In this document: positions 24,588 through 33,505 of the stretch, one piece after another
How the letters are laid out: each line of letters opens with the position of its first letter
Position numbering within the stretch: the first letter of the stretch is position 1
Source of the DNA: Pararoseomonas sp. SCSIO 73927
GTDB taxonomy: Bacteria > Pseudomonadota > Alphaproteobacteria > Acetobacterales > Acetobacteraceae
Direction of reading: 5' to 3'
Length of the DNA: 64,000 nt
NCBI RefSeq assembly: GCF_037040815.1
Contig: NZ_CP146232.1
Location: 806,001-870,000, forward strand
Translations under genes and position numbers: made by a program
Notes under the pieces: model-generated
The model's database searches: none
Seen by the model: only the letters and a program-made list of their open reading frames with translations
Told to the model about the DNA's origin: nothing

Positions 24588-27569
24588 TCAGTGAACTGCA
24601 GCCGGGTGTCTGGCCCGCTCTTGGTTCAGCCTTAGCAGAGCGGCAAGTGCATCTGCCTCAGATATATCGGCCGGCCACCCATATGCCTCAGCAACGGCGG
24701 CATCCAACTGGGCATGCAGGCCGTCCAGCCAAGTACCCTCCGGCTTGCCTCGGGTGTTGTAGAGGGCGGTTAAGGTGCGCTTTCTCAGTTGCGCTGCCGC
24801 CTCAGGTGAGCGCGGAAGAACTCGGTCGGGGAAGCCCGGAACCACTTCGCGCACTCTCTCCACCAACCCATCCGGATTGAGCCATCGATCGCGCGCCGCC
24901 ACCAACTTCCGTGCGGCATCTGCAATACGAACTGCTCGGGGGTCACAAGCGTAGACAACGGCAGGAACTTTCGGTGTGAGGCCAATCGGAAATGGGAATG
25001 CCTCGAAAGTGGTAGTGGGGGTGTACCGAGGTCTGTCCTCCAACGAGGATCCCATCCTCAGGGCCCAAGCTTCGTGAAACCGGCTGTGAAGAACACCGAA
25101 TGTCGTATCATCGTCACGGGTAGTCACGATCAACTGACAATCGGGCACCACCATGTTGTCTAGCCAAGTAAAAATTCGATGCTTAGCCACTCGGGGTGTG
25201 GCTATGTAGCGCGATAGCCCATTAAGCGCATTTCGCATTCCCGCTCTAGCCTCACCATGGCGCCACCATGCCAGCCGATACCCGTCACGGCGCTGCTTTT
25301 CCCGTTCGGGCCTGACCATTCGGGATACGTAGGCGAACGGCTCCGAGTAGAATGCAGCCTCATTCGATCCCATAGTCGCACCGAAATCGACGACCCAAGC
25401 ATCGTCTGCACGGCGAAGAATATGCAGACCGTTTCGCCAGGGGCGAACTACATCGGCATTTGTCCCTCCATTGGCGTTGGGAGGTTCCAGTAGCCAAGCC
25501 CGGGCTGTTTCTGCCGGAACGTCGAATGATCCAACCTTGGTTGTACCCATGAAACATACTCGTGCGTTTTCTGACAACCGCACAGCCCTGGTTAGGTCCG
25601 CATCGCCAGCAGTTAGGTCCGTGAAGATGGCATCCACTTCACGATCATTGAGGCGCGGCCTCTCCACCACATCTCGTCCCATGCACACCAGCGACACCCG
25701 CACCGCCGCACCGTCGAGAACCCACGGCTCATCGGCCCAAGCCTTGAAGATCGGAGCCGCACGTGCAGCGCGGTCCAAGACTTCTCTGTTTGCTCCACCG
25801 CGAATAGAGTTTGTGGCAACCAGCCCTACGCGCCGGGTCCGCCCCTCTTCCACAGCTTGGCGCGCCTTGTCGAACCAGTAGGTGACCAGGTCTGCCTCTG
25901 CTGGCACTCGGCCGGTGTAGGCTGCGAATAGTTTATCGACCGTAGCATTACCGAGTTGGCGACGGAGCATCTTGCCGCCGAGAAACGGAGGATTGCCAAT
26001 AATCACATCAGCCGAGGGCCAAGCCGCCGGAGAGGGCTTTCCTTGTCCGTCTAGGGCAAGCACGGCATCACGACACTCAATGTTATCCAGCCTTCGAAGC
26101 ACCGGGTTCTCTGGCGGGGAGTAGCCGTTGCGGCGCGCCCATTGCAGTTGGCCGATCCACACCGAAACTCGCGCAAGCTCAGCCGCATAAGCGTTAAGTT
26201 CGATGCCGAGCACGACTTCAGGCCCCACCTCGGGGAAGCGCGCAGGCAGCCCAAGCGCCTCAGCCTCCACAAGGGCTTTGCGTTCCAAGTCCTTAAGGGC
26301 CAGGAGGGCCACATAGAGGAAGTTCCCGGATCCGCATGCGGGGTCTAGGACACGGAAGGTGCGCAGTCGTTCTAGGAAGCGCGACAAGATCCCCTCGGCC
26401 TCAACCTTCAATGCGCTGGAGCGCTTCCTCCGCGTTTCCGCTGATCGACTGATTGTCTTCCGGGCGGCAAGGCTCTCCGCTGTGATGCGGTCGCCTTCCA
26501 GCGCCGCCAGCGCAGCATCTCCGACAGCAGCAGGACCAATTGCATTTCGCTTGGCCATGGTGCGCGCGATGGCTTCGTGTGCCGCCTCCCACTCGGCCTC
26601 TAGAGGCTGAACAACGGTCGGGCTGACGATACGCCAGATCGTGTCGCGATCGGTGTAATGGGCTCCGAGTTGTCCGCGTTTGTCCGGATCTAGACCGCGC
26701 TCGAACAGCGTCCCCATGATCGATGGATCAATGTCCCGCCAGTCCAGCGCCGCCGCCCGCTGAAGAAGCTCCGCATCGCCTTTCTCCAACGGAAGCGCAG
26801 ATGCGTCGTCAAAAAGCCCACCGTTGAACCAGCGAATAGGCGTGAAATCTATCTCTCCGCCGCGCTTGGCCATCGCGGCGAACAGCCGGCCCGCATACTG
26901 GTCGAAGCGCTCGGGGTTCTGCCGCCCCCTGTTCAGCATCTTCTCCAAGAGCTCATGGGGGAGAAGCTTGATATCTGCCGCAAAGAAGCAGAACGCGAGG
27001 CGCACCATGAAATGCGCCACGGCGAATGCATCGTGCCCGCGCGACCGCAGGCGGCTCGCAAGCTGGGCGAACTCTCCCGCGGCTTTTTCCGTAAGCGCCT
27101 GGCGTGAAGTCCCTGATTTCCAGCTGACTGGAGGCGGCTGCCACATATCCGCCAGTCGGTCGCGCGTCGCCGCATCCTCTAGCTGCTCAAGCTCGAAATG
27201 GTGGGACTTGCTGACCTCGTTGGTCCAGGCTGTATGCACCTCGATGCGCGAGGTGTCGGAGACGACCAGCAGCGGCGGGTTCCCCAGGGCGCCGGCGTAC
27301 CGCAGCAGCTGGATGTGTGCTTCGCCAAGGTTGCCGCCCTTGCGCTTGTACTCCCAGCCGAAGCATTCGCGCTTCCACACATCCGCGAACCCGCGGCGGC
27401 CGCCAGCCTTATCCGCACCCTTCTCGAATGCGTAGGCGGCCCCTGTCGCGTCTTCCTGTGGCTTTGGGACGTCCAGCAGCTCGCAGAGGTCCAGGAAGTG
27501 GGCCTTGGAGGCGGCAGCCTCGTTTCGGGTGTTGGCGCGCCAGCGATCAATGAACTTGCCCGGCGTCAT
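24588..27569 (-). CDS. MmeI-like (type IIL) bifunctional restriction-modification enzyme
   Basis: The protein has 993 residues. The N-terminal nuclease has the D-x9-ExK motif of MmeI: Asp in FADV, then WEYKRKG. A helical spacer leads to the amino-methyltransferase with motif I DPACGSGNFLY and motif IV IIGNPPFLGG (NPPF, N6-adenine type). The C-terminal ~300 residues match the MmeI target-recognition region (TPTTTFEAFPFP). MmeI-type enzymes methylate one strand and cut about 20 nt from the site; no separate partner is needed. The ATG at 27569 has GGGAGG at ideal spacing; an upstream extension to 27698 is not conserved. Base composition is clearly lower in GC than the chromosome. Confidence 0.93.
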   Translation of the reverse strand: MTPGKFIDRWRANTRNEAAASKAHFLDLCELLDVPKPQEDATGAAYAFEKGADKAGGRRGFADVWKRECFGWEYKRKGGNLGEAHIQLLRYAGALGNPPLLVVSDTSRIEVHTAWTNEVSKSHHFELEQLEDAATRDRLADMWQPPPVSWKSGTSRQALTEKAAGEFAQLASRLRSRGHDAFAVAHFMVRLAFCFFAADIKLLPHELLEKMLNRGRQNPERFDQYAGRLFAAMAKRGGEIDFTPIRWFNGGLFDDASALPLEKGDAELLQRAAALDWRDIDPSIMGTLFERGLDPDKRGQLGAHYTDRDTIWRIVSPTVVQPLEAEWEAAHEAIARTMAKRNAIGPAAVGDAALAALEGDRITAESLAARKTISRSAETRRKRSSALKVEAEGILSRFLERLRTFRVLDPACGSGNFLYVALLALKDLERKALVEAEALGLPARFPEVGPEVVLGIELNAYAAELARVSVWIGQLQWARRNGYSPPENPVLRRLDNIECRDAVLALDGQGKPSPAAWPSADVIIGNPPFLGGKMLRRQLGNATVDKLFAAYTGRVPAEADLVTYWFDKARQAVEEGRTRRVGLVATNSIRGGANREVLDRAARAAPIFKAWADEPWVLDGAAVRVSLVCMGRDVVERPRLNDREVDAIFTDLTAGDADLTRAVRLSENARVCFMGTTKVGSFDVPAETARAWLLEPPNANGGTNADVVRPWRNGLHILRRADDAWVVDFGATMGSNEAAFYSEPFAYVSRMVRPEREKQRRDGYRLAWWRHGEARAGMRNALNGLSRYIATPRVAKHRIFTWLDNMVVPDCQLIVTTRDDDTTFGVLHSRFHEAWALRMGSSLEDRPRYTPTTTFEAFPFPIGLTPKVPAVVYACDPRAVRIADAARKLVAARDRWLNPDGLVERVREVVPGFPDRVLPRSPEAAAQLRKRTLTALYNTRGKPEGTWLDGLHAQLDAAVAEAYGWPADISEADALAALLRLNQERARHPAAVH

Positions 27570-27784
27570 TGCGCCTCCCTCACACAATACCGGCACCCTC
27601 AGTGCCTTTGGGGAGACGCTATCGGCGCGCAATCCAGACCGCACCCGGAACATCACGAGACCGTGTCGATCTTGAGCTTTAGTGTTGCTTTCCCGCAACC
27701 AGGGCTACCTTGAGGTTAATAGTAAGCGGCACACACAGCTGAGGATTTTGGTTGAATGGGGTACGCTAGAGATCCGGCAGAGAG

Positions 27785-28381
27785 ATGGCACATCCTTGGC
27801 TGCCGTACCGATACGGACACTTACCTGTGCGACTGACCCGCTCAACTCTTGCTCTGGCCGTCCTCATGACCGTCGTCCTCCCGGCAGTAGCTCAGCCGCG
27901 CCTCGCACAGTGCCGTGCGATCCAAGACACAGCACAACGGCTAGCCTGCCTGGATAAGGCAGCAGCGGACGCACGCTTCGCGGAAATCTTCGGGCCACCC
28001 ATGTCCTGCCGAGGCGTGCTTCGGCCGGGCGCTTCGATCCGTGCTCTTAGATCGGAAGGCTTCATCTCGGGCGAGCCCTACATGGTCTACGACAGCCTCA
28101 ACTTCTTCGAGCTGCGCCAGCCGGTCGAACTGGCTGGAATGCCCGTTGTTGCGGTCTACGGCTTCGATGAAGAGGCGCCAGCCGACTTCAAGCGAGGCCC
28201 CGGTACCAGCCCAGGCAACGTCCTGGGCTTCGTCACCACGGCTCCGCTCTACAATCTTGACACTTGGCGGCAGCGGACGAACCCTCGGCTGAGCGTGGAC
28301 GACTACACCAATTACGGGCGGAGTGGTCCGACGCCTCCTCGCGCCAAGCAGGTCCATTGCTCCTACTGGGGGCCGGGTTGA
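27785..28381 (+). CDS. Exported hypothetical protein
   Basis: The protein has 198 residues. A signal peptide (TRSTLALAVLMTVVLPAVAQ) is followed by LAQCRAIQDTAQRLACLDKA, a disulfide-like C-x13-C motif with RLxCxD seen at the N-terminus of many periplasmic proteins. The rest has no recognisable domain. A GTG at 27827 would start right at the signal peptide and may be the true start. It is divergent from the restriction-modification gene with a gap of about 215 bp holding both promoters. Confidence 0.65.
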   Translation: MAHPWLPYRYGHLPVRLTRSTLALAVLMTVVLPAVAQPRLAQCRAIQDTAQRLACLDKAAADARFAEIFGPPMSCRGVLRPGASIRALRSEGFISGEPYMVYDSLNFFELRQPVELAGMPVVAVYGFDEEAPADFKRGPGTSPGNVLGFVTTAPLYNLDTWRQRTNPRLSVDDYTNYGRSGPTPPRAKQVHCSYWGPG

Positions 28382-28466
28382 TCACTGCGCCAGGGCAGCG
28401 CGAAACTGGAGCTACCCGGACGGGAGCCCCTCCGGCCACCAGCCATAGACAGAAGGGCGTCCGCTA

Positions 28467-28772
28467 TCACGGCGGCAAGCAGAACACCCACACAAAGCCG
28501 CCGATGTAGGCGACATAGGCCAGCACCGCCGCGCCGCGCACCCACTCGGGGCCGTGGTGAAGGTTGGGGTAGCCGCCATGCCGTCCGACCCGCCAGCCGA
28601 GGTAGAGGTAGCCGAGGAGTTGGGAGGCCATTACCGCCACGAGCAACCAAGCAACAGCAGGTTCCGAGCGGGATTGCGCCGCGGCGATGACCTTGAGAGG
28701 TTCGGAAAACAGCATCCGGCCTGCCCAGTCGGCGGCAGCCTTGTCCAGCCGATCGCGGTTCGCCTCGTCCAC
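28467..28772 (-). CDS. Small membrane protein, last gene of the XRE operon
   Basis: The protein has 101 residues with two or three hydrophobic segments (AVAWLLVAVMASQLLGYLYL and AAVLAYVAYIGGFVWVF) after a polar N-terminal helix. It starts 14 bp after the preceding gene on the same strand. No family is recognised. Confidence 0.6.
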   Translation of the reverse strand: MDEANRDRLDKAAADWAGRMLFSEPLKVIAAAQSRSEPAVAWLLVAVMASQLLGYLYLGWRVGRHGGYPNLHHGPEWVRGAAVLAYVAYIGGFVWVFCLPP

Positions 28773-28786
28773 GCCGCTTGCCCTCG

Positions 28787-29020
28787 CTACTCTCCGAGGG
28801 ACGCTTTGCTGGCCCGCAGCTCGGCCAGCTTCTGCTCGACTATTTCCCGAGCCTGCCTGGGAGTGCGACCCCAGCCTGTCGCGACGCGGTCACCGCTGGC
28901 GCGGTCAAAGATCATCCATTCGGTAGGATGGTCTTTGTCAGGATCTACTGCATCGTCGGTGTAGAAAATCTGGGTTTGGTAGTCGGAGTGGTTGCAGATC
29001 CAGTGCTGATGATCAGACAT
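28787..29020 (-). CDS. Small hypothetical protein
   Basis: The protein has about 77 residues from MSDHQHWIC. The middle reads WMIFDRASGDRVATGWG and the C-terminus is a helix (RQAREIVEQKLAELRASKA), a beta-hairpin-plus-helix layout shared by several small proteins of this island. An ATG at 29041 is an alternative. Function unknown. Confidence 0.55.
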   Translation of the reverse strand: MSDHQHWICNHSDYQTQIFYTDDAVDPDKDHPTEWMIFDRASGDRVATGWGRTPRQAREIVEQKLAELRASKASLGE

Positions 29021-29044
29021 GCCTCTTTCCCTTAAGCGCATCGT

Positions 29045-29161
29045 CTAGCAACCGCCACACCCCTCCGGCCGCGTCGGCTGATCCTGCTGGGCGGCAATCC
29101 AGGCGTGCAAGCGGCGAACGGCATCCGGGCTCCCGGGCAGTGTTCGGGGGTCACGTCGCAT
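29045..29161 (-). CDS. Very small hypothetical protein
   Basis: A 38-residue frame starts at an ATG overlapping the end of the upstream XRE gene by 11 bp (MRRDPRTLPGSPDAVRRLHAWIAAQQ). The C-terminus is Cys-rich (EGCGGC). It is supported only by its position and coupling in the operon. Confidence 0.35.
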   Translation of the reverse strand: MRRDPRTLPGSPDAVRRLHAWIAAQQDQPTRPEGCGGC

Positions 29162-29456
29162 CCTCATCGATTGGAGGGTTTGAGCCGGGTGTGTTAACGC
29201 CGCCCCGGATCCCATCCTGCTGATTTCGGGTTGCGCTCGCGAGCCGTACGCCAGAGCCACCACCATCCGTGGCGGTGAACTCTATGCCGGCCTTCTGCAG
29301 GGCCGCCTTCAACTTCACCATAGTCACGTGGTAGGGCGTCCTCCGACCAGCTTCGAAGTCCGCTATCGTCTGCTGCGTGCACTTGGCCTGATCGGCAAGG
29401 GTTTGCTGGCTCCACCTCAGGAGAAAGCGGGCTTCCCAGCATTGCTCCCGGGTCAC
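29151..29456 (-). CDS. XRE-family HTH regulator, paralogue 3
   Basis: The protein has 101 residues. The HTH is SQQTLADQAKCTQQTIADFEAG, followed by LKAALQKAGIEFTATDGG and GSGVRLAS. It shares the start pattern MTxxQCxxAR and the A-G-I/V-E-F...GVRL tail with the two paralogues upstream. It has an extra ~25-residue C-terminus. It probably binds DNA as a dimer and regulates island genes. Confidence 0.88.
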   Translation of the reverse strand: MTREQCWEARFLLRWSQQTLADQAKCTQQTIADFEAGRRTPYHVTMVKLKAALQKAGIEFTATDGGGSGVRLASATRNQQDGIRGGVNTPGSNPPIDEDAT

Positions 29457-29460
29457 TGGC

Positions 29461-29736
29461 TCATTCCCCAGTCGCCAGGAAGGTTACAGCCCTCGCCAGA
29501 ACCGCATCCATCGCATCCTCCCGGGTAGCGGCGCCCCCAACATCTACCTCGATCTCCGATGGACTATCATCTGTCGTTTCCGCCAGTTCCCAGGTCCACA
29601 AGTCGGTCTCAGCTTCAACGTCGAGCCACACGCGGAGTAGCAACCCGAGACCCACACGGCGGCCGGGTCCCTGCTGGGCCCACACGGTAGGGCTCTCCAG
29701 ATGCCAGCCTTGCACTTCGATCAGATCGTCGTTCAT
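29461..29736 (-). CDS. Small acidic hypothetical protein inside the XRE operon
   Basis: The protein has 91 residues (MNDDLIEVQGWHLESPTVWA...) and is strongly acidic in its C-terminal half (ETTDDSPSEIEVDVGG), ending with a helix AMDAVLARAVTFL. Its ATG overlaps the stop of XRE paralogue 2 (ATGA). A product this close to regulators could be an anti-repressor, but nothing in the sequence shows that. Confidence 0.6.
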   Translation of the reverse strand: MNDDLIEVQGWHLESPTVWAQQGPGRRVGLGLLLRVWLDVEAETDLWTWELAETTDDSPSEIEVDVGGAATREDAMDAVLARAVTFLATGE

Positions 29737-29969
29737 GTTCTCGGCACCCTTCGAAGTCGAACGCTGGGCTGTCCCCGCGCTTCGGAAATGAACTCCACGC
29801 CAGCTGCTTCCAGGACCGCGCGGATTGTTGCGCGTGTTGCTGGAAGGGGTTGATGCCGCCCCTCCTCCAAATTCCGTACCGTCTGCGAGGAACACAGCGC
29901 AGCGGCGGCGAGCTCAATCCGGCTCCACCCCAAGACTGCTCGGGCTTTCCTGCACTGGTCGGGTGTCAT
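29733..29969 (-). CDS. XRE-family HTH regulator, paralogue 2
   Basis: The protein has 78 residues and starts MTPDQCRKARAVLGWSRIELA. The helix-turn-helix is ELAAAALCSSQTVRNLEEG, and the tail ILEAAGVEFISE is in its usual form IRAVLEAAGVEFISEARG...VRLRR. Its ATG overlaps the stop of paralogue 1 by four bases, and its own stop overlaps the next gene. It is almost collinear with paralogue 1, pointing to tandem duplication. Confidence 0.88.
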   Translation of the reverse strand: MTPDQCRKARAVLGWSRIELAAAALCSSQTVRNLEEGRHQPLPATRATIRAVLEAAGVEFISEARGQPSVRLRRVPRT

Positions 29970-30196
29970 GCAGGCTGCCGTCGTAGCCGAACGCCAGCCC
30001 CGCCTCCGTTCTCCGGGATGAACTCGACCCCTGCGGCCTCAAGGGCGGCTCGGATGGCGGCGAGGGTTCGGGGACGTAGGTTCTCGCCCTGCTCTAGCCG
30101 CACGACAGTCTCAGGCGAGACCTCAGCAGCCACCGCGAGTTCACGGACACCGAGCCCGAGCGCCGCCCGGGCCATCTTGCACTGAACAGCGAGCAA
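29966..30196 (-). CDS. XRE-family HTH regulator, paralogue 1 (operon head)
   Basis: The protein has 76 residues: MLAVQCKMARAALGLGVREL, HTH ELAVAAEVSPETVVRLEQG, tail AALEAAGVEFIPENGGG. I chose the TTG start at 30196 because it aligns exactly with the starts of the two paralogues (MTPDQC, MTREQC); an ATG at 30175 would cut into the conserved N-terminus. The motif TCCGAAC at 30198-30204 sits directly before the start, and a full palindrome of the same sequence lies 50 bp upstream, suggesting autorepression. Confidence 0.85.
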   Translation of the reverse strand: MLAVQCKMARAALGLGVRELAVAAEVSPETVVRLEQGENLRPRTLAAIRAALEAAGVEFIPENGGGAGVRLRRQPA

Positions 30197-30197
30197 T

Positions 30198-30271
30198 TCC
30201 GAACCTCGTGCGGATTTCGCTTGCGTTGGTCGCGAGCTCAGCTAATCCTAACGGAGTTCGGATTTCCGAAC
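30198..30271. promoter_or_regulatory. Candidate operator of the XRE operon
   Basis: A 16-bp palindrome GTTCGGA-TT-TCCGAAC lies at 30256-30271, and a half site TCCGAAC at 30198-30204 overlaps the leader of the first XRE gene. The region is shared with the divergent gene at 30355, so one repressor could control both directions. Confidence 0.6.
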
Positions 30272-30354
30272 AACGGTCGATGCGGCCGAGTGTGCGACTA
30301 GTCCTCGCCCACCCGGCCTGACCGCAACCCGAGACCCCAGAAGGCACTCGGATC

Positions 30355-30915
30355 ATGGCTGTTGAGCAGCATATCACCCGCACGCCCACAAAGCCGAGCC
30401 GGCCGCGTGCCCCGACAGGCTTCCGCCCCGTCCCGCCCGCGGCGACGGTGGCTGCCAGTACGCCCCACGGCGGGGCGTGTCTCCCCTGTCCCGTTCAGGC
30501 CCTCGGCACCGAGCTCGGCCGCGTCATTGACGCTTACCATGCTGCCGATGAGGCCGCGGTGGCCGCCTACAAGGCGCAGCAATGGGCGGACCACAGCCGC
30601 GCCCGTGACCGGCACCGCCTCCTGACCAACCGAATGGAGAACCTGGAGGACACGGCCACCTACACGCCGGCTGCCAGCCTGGAGGGCGCGCTGGTGCAGG
30701 TCATGCTGGCCGCGATGGTGGCTGATCAGTTCACCGCCTTTGCCCTCACGGAGGACCAGGCGGAGGAACAGGGCAAGCGCCTGTCGCGCCTGCTCTACTC
30801 CATCCGGGGCGCGATCGAGGCGATTACCGGCTCTCACGGGGCCGAGGCCCTGAGCGAGTTCTACATGCGGGCGGAGTTCAACCCGTTCCTGGCCCTCGCA
30901 GAGGCCGGTGCCTGA
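30355..30915 (+). CDS. Hypothetical protein, helical
   Basis: The protein has 186 residues. The first 45 residues are Pro/Ala-rich and disordered. The rest is predicted helical: VIDAYHAADEAAVAAYKAQQ, then LVQVMLAAMVADQFTAFALT, and a polar helix EEQGKRLSRLLYSIRGAIEA. The pattern resembles small uncharacterised proteins carried on alphaproteobacterial islands; function unknown. It is divergent from the XRE operon. Confidence 0.65.
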   Translation: MAVEQHITRTPTKPSRPRAPTGFRPVPPAATVAASTPHGGACLPCPVQALGTELGRVIDAYHAADEAAVAAYKAQQWADHSRARDRHRLLTNRMENLEDTATYTPAASLEGALVQVMLAAMVADQFTAFALTEDQAEEQGKRLSRLLYSIRGAIEAITGSHGAEALSEFYMRAEFNPFLALAEAGA

Positions 30916-30972
30916 TGACCCTTCCCCACGCTGGGGAGGGCGGGGCGCCCTCTCCCTCAAGCCCCGAAGTTC

Positions 30973-32019
30973 ATGCTATGTACCCGTTCGGCAGGGCGGG
31001 GGTGGCCACCCCTCGCGTCGGGCTCTCCGCCTCGGCCGCCCTGCCGCTCACCTGCGGAGCGCGCTGCGGAGGCGCCCTTGTCCCCCGGTTCCATCGACCG
31101 TGCCTCATTCCTCGCCCCCAAGCGGGAGGGCTTACCAGATCGTCCGACACTGACATCCAGGGCTACGCTCAACTGGATCGCCGTAGGCGCAGCCTCCGAT
31201 GCCAACCTGAACGATCCAGCTGCCATCGCTCGGGTATGGGTCTTCCCCCCCGAGGGCGACGGGCTGTCGAATGCCATGCTCGTTATGCTGCGCGTGATGG
31301 CGGAGGGCGGCTCAGCTTGGCCGCTGCAGGAGGAGGTTCCGAACTTCACCCTGCCCTCTCCCGCGCGCTTCGCAGCAATCCGTGCCCGAGCGCAGGGATT
31401 GATCGACAGCACGGGGATGGATGCGGCCACGCTAGTCGAACGGCTGGAAGGCGAGCTCTTCGTCTTCGGCCTGCGACGGATGCTGTTAGCCGGAGCCGAG
31501 CTCTCGTTGATCCAGGCAGCGCTGCAGCAGCGTCTCCGCGTGTTAGCAGAGCCGGCGATTGGGGAGGATCCGCGCGCCCTCACTTCCACCGGCATGGCGA
31601 TCGAGGTGCCGCACGCCGTCTTTGCGACAGCACATCTGCGGATCGATCCCGACGCGGACGCGATCTACGGCCTGGGGGCCGGGGGCTATCTCCGGCCGCG
31701 CTTCCTGACGTCGGAGGTTGGAGCGATCTGGCCTCCAATGGAAGGGGTGGAGCCTGTTTCCGTCGATACCACGCCGCTTCGATCGGGCCTGCCGGGTCGA
31801 CCGACCTCCCGGCATCTGATCGAGACGGAATTCTTGCGGCGTGCCCAGGCTGGCGAGGTGAACCGCAACAGCGTCATGGACGAGGCCAGGATCTTGAGCA
31901 CGTGGCTTCACGAGCGGCATCCGCATCATCCTCCAGCCTCTGCAGGCACCGTGGCGAACAACCTTCGGAACAGGTATCGGGCACTCTTCAGTCCCACGAA
32001 ATCATCGTCACACCCCTGA
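30973..32019 (+). CDS. Hypothetical protein (start uncertain)
   Basis: A frame of up to 348 residues. The first ~40 residues (MLCTRSAGRGWPP...) look like noise, while coding character begins around SIDRASFLAPKREGLPDRP and continues to the end. A TTG at about 31079 or a later ATG could be the true start. The C-terminus, SVMDEARILSTWLHERHP and GTVANNLRNRYRALF, resembles helical regions near replication or transposition proteins, without a family match. It lies upstream of the AlpA-like gene, same strand. Confidence 0.5.
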   Translation: MLCTRSAGRGWPPLASGSPPRPPCRSPAERAAEAPLSPGSIDRASFLAPKREGLPDRPTLTSRATLNWIAVGAASDANLNDPAAIARVWVFPPEGDGLSNAMLVMLRVMAEGGSAWPLQEEVPNFTLPSPARFAAIRARAQGLIDSTGMDAATLVERLEGELFVFGLRRMLLAGAELSLIQAALQQRLRVLAEPAIGEDPRALTSTGMAIEVPHAVFATAHLRIDPDADAIYGLGAGGYLRPRFLTSEVGAIWPPMEGVEPVSVDTTPLRSGLPGRPTSRHLIETEFLRRAQAGEVNRNSVMDEARILSTWLHERHPHHPPASAGTVANNLRNRYRALFSPTKSSSHP

Positions 32020-32102
32020 TTTCGTGCGTCCACTCGGCGCTTTTTCGTGCGCCGCCAACCGAGCATTTTCCGGACATGTTCAACAACGTCCGGAGGGATC
32101 GC

Positions 32103-32312
32103 ATGACGATCCGCACGAGCGACACGCCGCCACCCGCACCACTGACCCACCGCATCGATCAGGTGGTGCGCATGACGGGTATCGGCCGCACCAAGGTGTA
32201 CGAGGCGCTGAAGAAGGGCGAGCTGGAAGCCGTGAAGTTCGGCCGCTCCACGCTGGTGCTCGATGCCAGCGTGCGCGCCTGGATCGGCAAACTGCCCAAC
32301 TACTCCGCCTGA
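32103..32312 (+). CDS. AlpA/excisionase-like helix-turn-helix protein
   Basis: The protein has 69 residues. RIDQVVRMTGIGRTKVYEAL is a MerR-type winged HTH of the AlpA/excisionase family; the following LEAVKFGRSTLVLDASVRAW is the wing (KxGRxTLV). The ATG at 32103 has GGAGGG 7 nt upstream; ATG 32076 is also in frame. In P4-like elements such proteins activate or assist integrase-mediated excision. It sits directly upstream of the replication genes. Confidence 0.85.
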   Translation: MTIRTSDTPPPAPLTHRIDQVVRMTGIGRTKVYEALKKGELEAVKFGRSTLVLDASVRAWIGKLPNYSA

Positions 32313-32446
32313 CCGGAACCCCAGAAACCGAAAATCCCCGAGCACGGGGCCCGGGGATCCTGGAACGCTACGCATCGCAACTGCCGCACAATTAGCGGCT
32401 CCAGGGTCCCGCTTCAAGGCCTTCGTGCCTCCGACAGGAGAGCACC

Positions 32447-33505
32447 ATGCCCGACACCACCGTTGACGACGCGCTGTCGTCCAGGAGTGCGCACGGCCCC
32501 CTCACCCTCACCCTCCTTCGCAGCCACGGCCGGCGCCTTGCCAAGCTGATCCGCCCCGGTGCTGCGATCGAAGGCTACGACAGCGCGAAGACCTATGATC
32601 TGGCCGTCGTCCCCTTCACCGGACTGCGCGACCTGGCGGAGGTGCTGAGTGGCCTGCTGGAGTGCCCGGATCGCTGTGTGGTCCGCGGAGGCATCGCCGA
32701 TCCATCGTGGACCCGCCGGGTGCGGCGGCTGGTGCATCCCGACAAGGCAACCGGCGACAAGCCGACGCTGCGCGACGAGCCTCGCGCTTGGGTGGCGCTA
32801 GACATGGACGGCATCCCCGGGCCGGCAGGGTTGGACGTGTCGGACCTGGAGGCCTGCGGGCGAGCGGCGCGGGACCTGATGCCCCCCGCCTTCCGCGAGG
32901 TGGCCTGCGTCGTCACCGCGACCGCTGGGCACGCCATCAGGCCCGGTCTTCGCCTCCGCCTCTGGTTCCTACTGGAAAGTGGCCTAACGGGTGCCCAGTG
33001 CCAGCGCTGGCTCCGTGGCGTTCCGGGGTTGGATCCGAGCACGTTGAGGGCGGCGCAGGTCTGTTACACGGCCGCGCCACTCTTCGTGGACATGCTGGAT
33101 CCGCTGCCGCGCCGACTGGCGGTGCTACCGGGGCTGGAGACCGTGCCCTGCCCTACGGAGGAGGAGCTGCAGCCGCCGCCACGGCCGGCGCCCGACGAGA
33201 ACCGCGCGCGCAGCCTTGCCAGCACGGGCAGCAGCGACCGCTACGTTCGAGCCGCCCTGATGCGGGCCTGCAGCAACATCGCGACCGCTCCGGTGGATAG
33301 CCGGCATCCCCGCGCCGTTTCCGAAGCGTGGGGGCTGGCCCGGTTCGTGGTGGCCGGCCTGATGACCGCAGACGAGGTGATCCGTGCGGTGGACGGAGCG
33401 CTGGAGCAAGCCGGCAAGCCCCGCGGTGAGGGCGCCGCCATCGCGGCCTGGGCCGTCTCCCAGCGCACTGACAGTGGCAACCTGCCCACCGGAGGGCGCG
33501 AGTGA
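32447..33505 (+). CDS. Primase-like replication protein of the island
   Basis: The protein has 352 residues. A segment AWVALDMDGIPGPAG (DxD) followed by VACVVTATAGHAIRPGLRLR and LWFLLESG resembles the catalytic strands of archaeo-eukaryotic-type primases found in satellites and plasmids. The C-terminal third (ALMRACSNIATAPVDSRHPR) looks like the helical domain linking to a helicase. Its stop overlaps the start of the DUF927 gene, the usual primase-helicase arrangement. The catalytic assignment is inference. Confidence 0.6.
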   Translation: MPDTTVDDALSSRSAHGPLTLTLLRSHGRRLAKLIRPGAAIEGYDSAKTYDLAVVPFTGLRDLAEVLSGLLECPDRCVVRGGIADPSWTRRVRRLVHPDKATGDKPTLRDEPRAWVALDMDGIPGPAGLDVSDLEACGRAARDLMPPAFREVACVVTATAGHAIRPGLRLRLWFLLESGLTGAQCQRWLRGVPGLDPSTLRAAQVCYTAAPLFVDMLDPLPRRLAVLPGLETVPCPTEEELQPPPRPAPDENRARSLASTGSSDRYVRAALMRACSNIATAPVDSRHPRAVSEAWGLARFVVAGLMTADEVIRAVDGALEQAGKPRGEGAAIAAWAVSQRTDSGNLPTGGRE

